Positions 59,025-64,000 of a stretch of DNA of 64,000 nucleotides are shown piece after piece (the first letter of the stretch is position 1; every line of letters starts with the position of its first letter). The stretch is from RGIG1959 sp045604545 (GTDB lineage: Bacteria > Bacillota > Clostridia > Oscillospirales > Acutalibacteraceae), in contig JAZUOG010000023.1 of the NCBI GenBank assembly GCA_045604545.1, positions 1-64,000 of the forward strand, written 5' to 3'. A model generated the notes under the pieces. The model ran no database searches, was not told where the DNA came from, and was given only the letters and a program-made list of their open reading frames with translations. A program made the translations under genes and the position numbers.

Positions 59025-59588
59025 GTGGCGGAAGGTTCACAAACGACAGAGCGTTTGGTTTCTTTGTGTCGGCAAGGCGATGATGCGGCATTTTCACTTC
59101 TTGTGGAACGAATGATGCCGATGCTCAGAGGAGAAGCGTCTTTGATGAGATGCAATCGTGCGGATGCCGACGATTTGGCGCAGGAAGCCTTGTTGGCACT
59201 TCATGCCGCCGCGATGCATTATCGTGATGACGGCGGCGCTTCCTTTATGACGTATGCCCGCGTGTGTGTCCGACGTCGTCTGCAAAGTGCGGCGCTGGCG
59301 TTGTTGTCTCCCGAAACCCCTCATGAAGATGACCGTCTCTTTGATGAGATGGAACGCGATGCTTGTGCGGTGATCGATCCCGGAGAATGGTTGCTTCACA
59401 GGGAAGAGGACGCGGCATACATCGATAGTTTGAAAACCCTGCTTTCAACACTGGAATTTCGTGTGCTGATGTGTCACCTCTCGGCATATTCATACGAAGA
59501 AATTGCCTCCTTGCTCGGCATCTCGCCGAAAGCCGTCGATAACGCTTTACAGCGTGTCCGACGCAAGCTGTCACAGCACTGTGACTGA
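59025..59588 (+). CDS. sigma-70 family factor, SigH-like
   Basis: The product has 187 residues. Region 2 (ADADDLAQEALLALHAAAMHYRDDGGASFMTYARVCVRRRLQ) and region 4 (SYEEIASLLGISPKAVDNALQRVRRKLSQH) align in layout with sporulation sigma-H, including the VDNALQRVRRKL end typical of that group. It is shorter and more diverged than Bacillus SigH, so its role as the true sporulation factor is uncertain. GTG 59025 has tgaggtg upstream. It has its own promoter with an RNA hairpin in the leader; a zinc-ribbon gene follows. Confidence 0.82.
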   Translation: MAEGSQTTERLVSLCRQGDDAAFSLLVERMMPMLRGEASLMRCNRADADDLAQEALLALHAAAMHYRDDGGASFMTYARVCVRRRLQSAALALLSPETPHEDDRLFDEMERDACAVIDPGEWLLHREEDAAYIDSLKTLLSTLEFRVLMCHLSAYSYEEIASLLGISPKAVDNALQRVRRKLSQHCD

Positions 59589-59707
59589 TGATGGTGTTAA
59601 ATGCAGTTTTCTGCATTTCACAATATAACTGCCCGGCCGTATTACCCACCAGTAATCAATCCCGAAATCCGGCGAGAGGCAAATTTTTCAAAGCGAGGTA
59701 CAGGATT

Positions 59708-59983
59708 ATGTACGAAGACAAAACATTGGTGTGTAAGGAATGCTCGAGCGAATTCGTGTTCACGGCCGGCGAACAAGAGTTTTACGCAGAGAAGGGCTTT
59801 GTGAACGAGCCCCAGCGCTGCAAGGCTTGCCGCGATGCGCGCAAGAATGCGGCCAGAGGCGAGCGTAAAATGTATACCACGGTTTGCGCTGAGTGCGGCG
59901 GCGAAGCGGTTGTTCCGTTTGAGCCCCGTGAAGGCCGCGACGTGTATTGCAGTGCCTGCCACGCCAAAAGAACCGAGGGCTGA
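59708..59983 (+). CDS. small zinc-ribbon protein
   Basis: The product has 91 residues with two CxxC pairs in each half: CKECSSEF and RCKACRDAR (first ribbon), CAECGGEA and CSACHAKR (second). The spacing matches zinc-ribbon proteins of the CxxC-x-CxxC group widespread in Firmicutes, of unknown role, possibly nucleic-acid or ribosome associated. ATG 59708 has aggtacagg upstream. A short hairpin (AAATGCAG/CTGCATTT, 59599-59620) lies between it and the sigma gene, without a T run. A terminator follows. Confidence 0.85.
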   Translation: MYEDKTLVCKECSSEFVFTAGEQEFYAEKGFVNEPQRCKACRDARKNAARGERKMYTTVCAECGGEAVVPFEPREGRDVYCSACHAKRTEG

Positions 59984-60020
59984 TCGTCGAATTTCTGTCG
60001 ACTTACTGCTCTGAAAAAGG

Positions 60021-60047
60021 ATCCCGCCGAAAGGCGGGATTTTTTTG
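60021..60047 (+). terminator. intrinsic terminator after the zinc-ribbon gene
   Basis: ATCCCGCC-GAAA-GGCGGGAT, an 8-bp stem with a GNRA loop, followed by seven T. Confidence 0.95.
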
Positions 60048-60068
60048 CGTTATTACTGAAAATTCACC

Positions 60069-60097
60069 TTGCGCCAAGCGGGATTTTACGTTACAAT
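60069..60097 (+). promoter_or_regulatory. promoter of the recX-rimO-pgsA-cysE-cysS run
   Basis: TTGCGC (60069-60074) and TACAAT (60092-60097), 17-bp spacer. Confidence 0.72.
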
Positions 60098-60127
60098 GGA
60101 CACATGTTGTGATCGAGGAGGGAAAAC

Positions 60128-60760
60128 ATGATCGTTCTTTCTGTCACCGCCGCCAAAAAACATATGTATGATATTGCGTTTGATGACGGCACAAGCGGAC
60201 AAATCGATAAAACTGTGTGGGAACACGGCGGTTTGCAAATCGATTCATCGATCACCGAAGAAGAATGGGAACAATTATGTCGTCAATCGCAAGCTCATCG
60301 TGCGTATGAACGGGCGCTGTATTATCTGTCTTTGCGGGATTACGGCAAACGGGAAATGGTGACAAAACTGATGCACGCCGATTTTGAACGGGTCTTTGCC
60401 GAGGAAGCGGCAAATCGACTTTGTGAAAGCGGTCTTATTGATGATTATCGCTATGCCGCGATGCTCGCGCGTGACATGAGCGCTCGGAAATTGTACTCGA
60501 AACGGCGGGTTGCGATGGCTTTAAAGGAAAAAGGCTTCGAAAGCGACGTGATTGATGAGGCGATTTTGCAAATTCCCGCAGAAGATATTCAACAAGCACT
60601 TGAATTGTTACAAAAAAAACGATATAATAAGATGACTGTGTCAACATCGCGGGATAAACTGCTGGCGATGTTGGCGCGGCACGGCTTTTCGTACAGCACC
60701 TCGCGTCGTGCGCTGGAGCTGTATGAAGAGGAGCATGAATACGAATCCGAAGGAGAATGA
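60128..60760 (+). CDS. recX: RecX-family regulator
   Basis: The product has 210 residues, all helical repeats. RecX binds RecA filaments and limits their growth. Typical segments are RALYYLSLRDYGKREMVTKL, GLIDDYRYAAMLARDM and KLYSKRRVAMALKEKG. The length fits Firmicutes RecX proteins with an N-terminal beta extension. ATG 60128 follows gaggagg. It precedes rimO by six bases. recA is not in the window. Confidence 0.9.
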   Translation: MIVLSVTAAKKHMYDIAFDDGTSGQIDKTVWEHGGLQIDSSITEEEWEQLCRQSQAHRAYERALYYLSLRDYGKREMVTKLMHADFERVFAEEAANRLCESGLIDDYRYAAMLARDMSARKLYSKRRVAMALKEKGFESDVIDEAILQIPAEDIQQALELLQKKRYNKMTVSTSRDKLLAMLARHGFSYSTSRRALELYEEEHEYESEGE

Positions 60761-60766
60761 CACGAT

Positions 60767-62095
60767 ATGGCGCTGAAGGTTGGCATGGTATCGCTTGGAT
60801 GCCCCAAGAATCAAATGGATGCGGAGCTGATGCTCGCCTCGATCGCAAAAGACGGTATGGAGCTTGTGGCGGATGCCGCGCTTGCACAGGTCGTCGTTGT
60901 CAACACTTGCGGTTTTATTGAGTCCGCCAAGCAGGAAGCCATCGATACGATTTTGGAATTTGCCCAGTTAAAAAAAGAAGGTCAGATTCAGCACCTGATC
61001 GTGACAGGCTGCCTTGCGCAGCGTTACAAGGACGAATTGATGACAGAGCTTCCCGAGTGCGATGCGGTGGTGGGGCTCGGTGCCAACAAAGATATCGCCG
61101 CGGTGATTCGTCGCGTCGCCGAAGGGGAAACGGTTTCTTCGTTCCCTTCGAGAGCTTGCTGGACGCTTGATGGTGATCGCGTACTGACAACGCCTCACTT
61201 TTTTGCCTATATGCGCATCGGTGACGGTTGTAACAACTGCTGTACCTATTGTGCCATTCCGTCTATTCGCGGAGGTCTGCGCAGTCGTGAAGAGAATACG
61301 CTCGTCGAAGAAGCGACCGCCCTTGCCAAAAACGGTGTCAAGGAACTGATCCTGGTGGCACAGGACACGACGCTTTACGGATACGATCGTTTCGGCGAAA
61401 GCCGCCTGCCGTCGCTTCTGGATCGTCTTTGTGAAATTGAAGGGATCGAGTGGATCCGTCTTCTGTATTGCTACCCCGAACATATTACCGACGAGCTTTT
61501 GGATACCATTGCCCGTCAGCCGAAAATCGTGAAATACATCGATATGCCGCTTCAGCACGCCAGCGGTAAAATCCTCAAAGCGATGAATCGCCCCGGTGAT
61601 GCGCGATCGCTTGCGGCGCTTGTGGCACACATTCGCGACAAGGTCCCCGGCATTGTGCTTCGTACCACGGTGATGACAGGATTCCCCGGTGAAACGGATG
61701 AGGATTTCACTCAGTTGTGTGAATTTCTTCAGGAGACACGGTTTGAACGTGTCGGTTGCTTTGCATATTCTGCGGAAGAGGGAACGGTCGCCGCGGAGCT
61801 TCCCGATCAGGTCGATGAAGATGTGAAGGAACGTCGTCGAGATCTGGTGATGCAGGAACAGGAACGCATTTTTGAAGACTATCTGTCTGCTCATGTCGGC
61901 AAGACGGTGACGGTGCTTGTCGAAAGCTTTGATCGTTACGCGGAGTGTTGGTTCGGACGTACCGCCGCCGATGCTCCCGATATTGATTCGAAGGTGTTCT
62001 TTACCACTGAAAAAACAGTACATCCCGGTGATATGATTTCGGTGGAAATCATAGATTATATGGACTGGGATTTGATTGGAGTGTGTGCCGAATGA
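60767..62095 (+). CDS. rimO: ribosomal protein S12 methylthiotransferase RimO
   Basis: This 442-residue radical SAM enzyme methylthiolates a conserved aspartate of ribosomal protein S12. Domains in order: UPF0004 with SLGCPKNQMDAE and VVNTCGFIESAK, radical SAM with GCNNCCTYCAIPSIRG, and a C-terminal TRAM domain. The SLGCPKN start separates RimO from MiaB. ATG 60767 is six bases after recX; its stop overlaps the pgsA start (ATGA). Confidence 0.96.
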   Translation: MALKVGMVSLGCPKNQMDAELMLASIAKDGMELVADAALAQVVVVNTCGFIESAKQEAIDTILEFAQLKKEGQIQHLIVTGCLAQRYKDELMTELPECDAVVGLGANKDIAAVIRRVAEGETVSSFPSRACWTLDGDRVLTTPHFFAYMRIGDGCNNCCTYCAIPSIRGGLRSREENTLVEEATALAKNGVKELILVAQDTTLYGYDRFGESRLPSLLDRLCEIEGIEWIRLLYCYPEHITDELLDTIARQPKIVKYIDMPLQHASGKILKAMNRPGDARSLAALVAHIRDKVPGIVLRTTVMTGFPGETDEDFTQLCEFLQETRFERVGCFAYSAEEGTVAAELPDQVDEDVKERRRDLVMQEQERIFEDYLSAHVGKTVTVLVESFDRYAECWFGRTAADAPDIDSKVFFTTEKTVHPGDMISVEIIDYMDWDLIGVCAE

Positions 62096-62676
62096 ATTTG
62101 CCCAACCGACTGACGTTGGTTCGCATTGCGCTGGTGCCGTTGTTTATGGTGTTGCTGATGCTCAAGTTTCCGTTTCATCACATGGCGGCATTGCTGGTGT
62201 TTATTGCCGCCTCACTGACGGATTATTTCGACGGCAAGATCGCCAGAACCCGCAATCTCGTGACCAACCTCGGAAAATTTCTCGATCCTATCGCGGACAA
62301 AATGCTCACGACAGCGGCATTTCTCGCATTTTTGGCACTTGACTGCATTGATGTATGGGCGGTCATGCTGGTGATGACCCGTGAGTTTATGGTCACTTCC
62401 GTTCGGTTGATGGCGGCCGGAAGCGGCAAGGTGGTTGCGGCGAGCTTTTCGGGAAAACTCAAAACCGTCATGCAATATATCGCGATCATTACCATGATCG
62501 TCATGCTTCAGTGGCGAGATATCTGTGTGGATTTTCTCCCGTTCCTTCCGTCCCTTGCTTATGAGATTCCCGTTTACTTCGCGCACGTGTGTGTATGGGC
62601 CTCGGTGATTGCCACGTGTATCTCCGGTGTACAATATTTCCTGGAATTCCGCGAATACTTTACCGAAGATCAATAA
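62092..62676 (+). CDS. pgsA: CDP-diacylglycerol-glycerol-3-phosphate 3-phosphatidyltransferase
   Basis: A 194-residue membrane enzyme making phosphatidylglycerophosphate, the committed step to phosphatidylglycerol. The CDP-alcohol phosphotransferase signature is complete: DYFDGKIARTRN, then GKFLDPIADK (D-x2-DG-x2-AR-x8-G-x3-D-x3-D). Start MNLPNRLTLVRI is typical. It overlaps the rimO stop by four bases, so the two are translationally coupled. Confidence 0.96.
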   Translation: MNLPNRLTLVRIALVPLFMVLLMLKFPFHHMAALLVFIAASLTDYFDGKIARTRNLVTNLGKFLDPIADKMLTTAAFLAFLALDCIDVWAVMLVMTREFMVTSVRLMAAGSGKVVAASFSGKLKTVMQYIAIITMIVMLQWRDICVDFLPFLPSLAYEIPVYFAHVCVWASVIATCISGVQYFLEFREYFTEDQ

Positions 62677-62693
62677 CAAAGGAGCCCCGTCAT

Positions 62694-63371
62694 ATGTTCG
62701 ATCGTTTGAAGGAAGATATCGCCACGATCCGTGCCAGAGACCCTGCGGCACGGTCGGCACTTGAAATATGGATGCTTTACAACGGCCTCAAAGCGGTACG
62801 TGCTCATCGTCGCGCACAATGGTGTTCAAAGCACGGATTGCATTTCATGGCGCGCTGGATCTCTCAGCGTTGTGTCAGACGCACCAATATCGAAATTCAT
62901 CCCGACGCCACCATCGGCAGACGCTTGTTTATTGACCACGGTACCGGCGTTGTCATCGGTGAAACAACCGAAATCGGCGACGATTGCACGATCTATCAAG
63001 GCGTGACGCTCGGCGGTACCGGCAAAGACAAAGGCAAACGTCACCCGACCCTCGGTAATCATGTGATGGTCGGTGCGGGCGCCAAAGTACTCGGTCCTAT
63101 CCGTATCGGAAACAATGTGCGCATTGCGGCAGGTGCTGTGGTGCTCAACGATATTCCCGACAACTGCACGGCCGTCGGTGTTCCGGCGCGTGTGGTGCGA
63201 TGTAACGGCGAAAAAGTCCCCAGCGAACAAGAACTGGATCAGATCCACGTTCCCGACCCCGTGTCGCAGGAACTGTGTAAAATGCGTCATGAGCTGGATG
63301 TAATGAGACAACAACTGGAGGCGATGCAGCAGTCCTCCGAAAAGCAAACAGAAAGGCCTGATAAACCATGA
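62694..63371 (+). CDS. cysE: serine O-acetyltransferase
   Basis: A 225-residue enzyme that acetylates serine with acetyl-CoA, first step of cysteine synthesis. An N-terminal helical part precedes a left-handed beta helix (IEIHPDATIGRRLFIDHGTGVVIGETTEIGDD) and catalytic GVTLGGTGKDKGKRHP; the C-terminus has a glutamine-rich coil. ATG 62694 has aaaggagc upstream. The stop overlaps the cysS start (ATGA), a common pairing in Firmicutes. Confidence 0.95.
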   Translation: MFDRLKEDIATIRARDPAARSALEIWMLYNGLKAVRAHRRAQWCSKHGLHFMARWISQRCVRRTNIEIHPDATIGRRLFIDHGTGVVIGETTEIGDDCTIYQGVTLGGTGKDKGKRHPTLGNHVMVGAGAKVLGPIRIGNNVRIAAGAVVLNDIPDNCTAVGVPARVVRCNGEKVPSEQELDQIHVPDPVSQELCKMRHELDVMRQQLEAMQQSSEKQTERPDKP

Positions 63372-64000
63372 AAATTTTCAACACCATGACCCGCGAAAAA
63401 GAGGAACTGCACACTCTCGAAGAGGGAAAGATCCGCATTTATGCCTGCGGCCCGACGGTGTATAATTACATTCACATCGGCAATGCCAGACCGCTGTGCG
63501 TATTTGATGTTCTGCGTCGTTATCTGGAATGGCGCGGCATGGACGTCCGTTTCGTGCAAAACTTCACCGACATCGATGACAAAATCATTCGTCGCGCTAA
63601 TGAAGAAGGCACGACCTACGATGAAATCGCTCATCGCTATATTGACGAGTTCTGGATCGATGCCAAAGGCCTCGGCGTTCGCGAAGCGACCGTTCACCCC
63701 AAAGCCACCGAAAACATGGACGAGATCATCGCCATCATTTCCGAACTCGAGAAAAAAGGCTATGCTTATAAAGCGGCAAACGGCGATGTCTATTTCCGCA
63801 CCAGACGCTGTGAGGAATACGGTAAACTGAGCCACCAGCCGATCGACGATCTCGAAAGCGGTGCGCGCATTTCCGTCGGCGAAGACAAGGAAGATCCGCT
63901 TGATTTTGCGTTGTGGAAGGCGGCAAAACCGGGTGAACCCTACTGGGAGTCGCCGTGGAGCAACGGTCGTCCCGGTTGGCATATTGAGTGCTCGGCGATG
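63368..64000 (+). CDS. cysS: cysteinyl-tRNA synthetase (5' part, runs off the window)
   Basis: The first 211 codons of CysRS, open to the window end. ATG 63368 overlaps the cysE stop. The N-terminal zinc and HIGH-like segment YACGPTVYNYIHIGNARP is intact, followed by FVQNFTDIDDKII and the zinc-ligand segment GWHIECSAM at the edge. The KMSKS part and C-terminal domain lie outside. Coupling with cysE ties cysteine supply to its charging. Confidence 0.96.
   Translation, partial: MKIFNTMTREKEELHTLEEGKIRIYACGPTVYNYIHIGNARPLCVFDVLRRYLEWRGMDVRFVQNFTDIDDKIIRRANEEGTTYDEIAHRYIDEFWIDAKGLGVREATVHPKATENMDEIIAIISELEKKGYAYKAANGDVYFRTRRCEEYGKLSHQPIDDLESGARISVGEDKEDPLDFALWKAAKPGEPYWESPWSNGRPGWHIECSAM

Noticed and set aside
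1..64000. CRISPR arrays, transposases, integrases, phage genes
   Set aside because: None seen: no regularly spaced direct repeats and no recognisable mobile-element protein.

Overview
The window looks like chromosomal DNA of an anaerobic, spore-forming Clostridia species, most likely in the Ruminococcaceae/Oscillospirales range. The evidence is a spoIIAA-spoIIAB-sigF operon, a sigma-H-like factor, the HydE/HydG/HydF maturases of [FeFe]-hydrogenase, an oxygen-sensitive class III ribonucleotide reductase (nrdD-nrdG), a CIRCE-controlled hrcA-grpE-dnaK-dnaJ cluster and a dockerin-bearing secreted protein. Shine-Dalgarno sequences are strong and GTG/TTG starts are frequent. Sigma-A type promoters are recognisable almost everywhere, nearly all with 17-bp spacers. 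No phage, insertion sequence or CRISPR array was seen. Assignments rest on reading the sequence only; no database was searched.

Layout. 0.1-10.8 kb: a surface-glycan locus (UDP-glucose dehydrogenase, polyprenyl-phosphate-type glycosyltransferase, two DUF2142-like membrane proteins, a polysaccharide pyruvyltransferase fused to an FrhB-like domain, and an LPG-synthase/flippase-like protein). 10.8-15 kb: hydrogenase-system regulator plus hydE-hydG-hydF behind an attenuator-like leader. 15-24.7 kb: a LytTR regulator with a non-canonical receiver, ilvD, a GH2 glycosidase, a DUF5058/membrane protein/M20 peptidase operon and an MFS transporter. 24.7-29.6 kb: the heat-shock operon. 29.6-35.7 kb: WYL regulator divergent from a YwaF-like membrane protein across a near-perfect palindrome, an NSS symporter, the dockerin protein and two small or unknown genes. 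35.7-38 kb: tRNA-Ser, the spoIIA operon and tRNA-Leu.

38-49.4 kb: clostripain-family lipoprotein, glutamine synthetase, a five-gene minus-strand operon linking an ECF sigma/anti-sigma pair to an MBOAT/DHHW O-acetylation pair and a lipoprotein, then nrdD-nrdG-dut. 49.4-53.1 kb: a glycan exporter (Wzm/Wzt-type ABC transporter) with a two-domain glycosyltransferase. 53.1-54.87 kb is nearly gene-free but holds a likely 6S RNA and, on the other strand, a roughly 850-nt transcription unit with a consensus promoter, several hairpins, repeated purine-rich motifs and a strong intrinsic terminator but no credible reading frame. That candidate large structured RNA is the most interesting object in the window. 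54.9-64 kb: folC, NAD(P)HX repair enzyme, sigma-H-like factor, recX-rimO-pgsA-cysE and the start of cysS.

How it fits together: much of the window builds or modifies the cell envelope (two glycan loci, O-acetylation, lipoproteins, pgsA). The rest is anaerobic core metabolism (hydrogenase maturation, class III RNR, ilvD, glnA, cysE/cysS) and stress or sporulation control.
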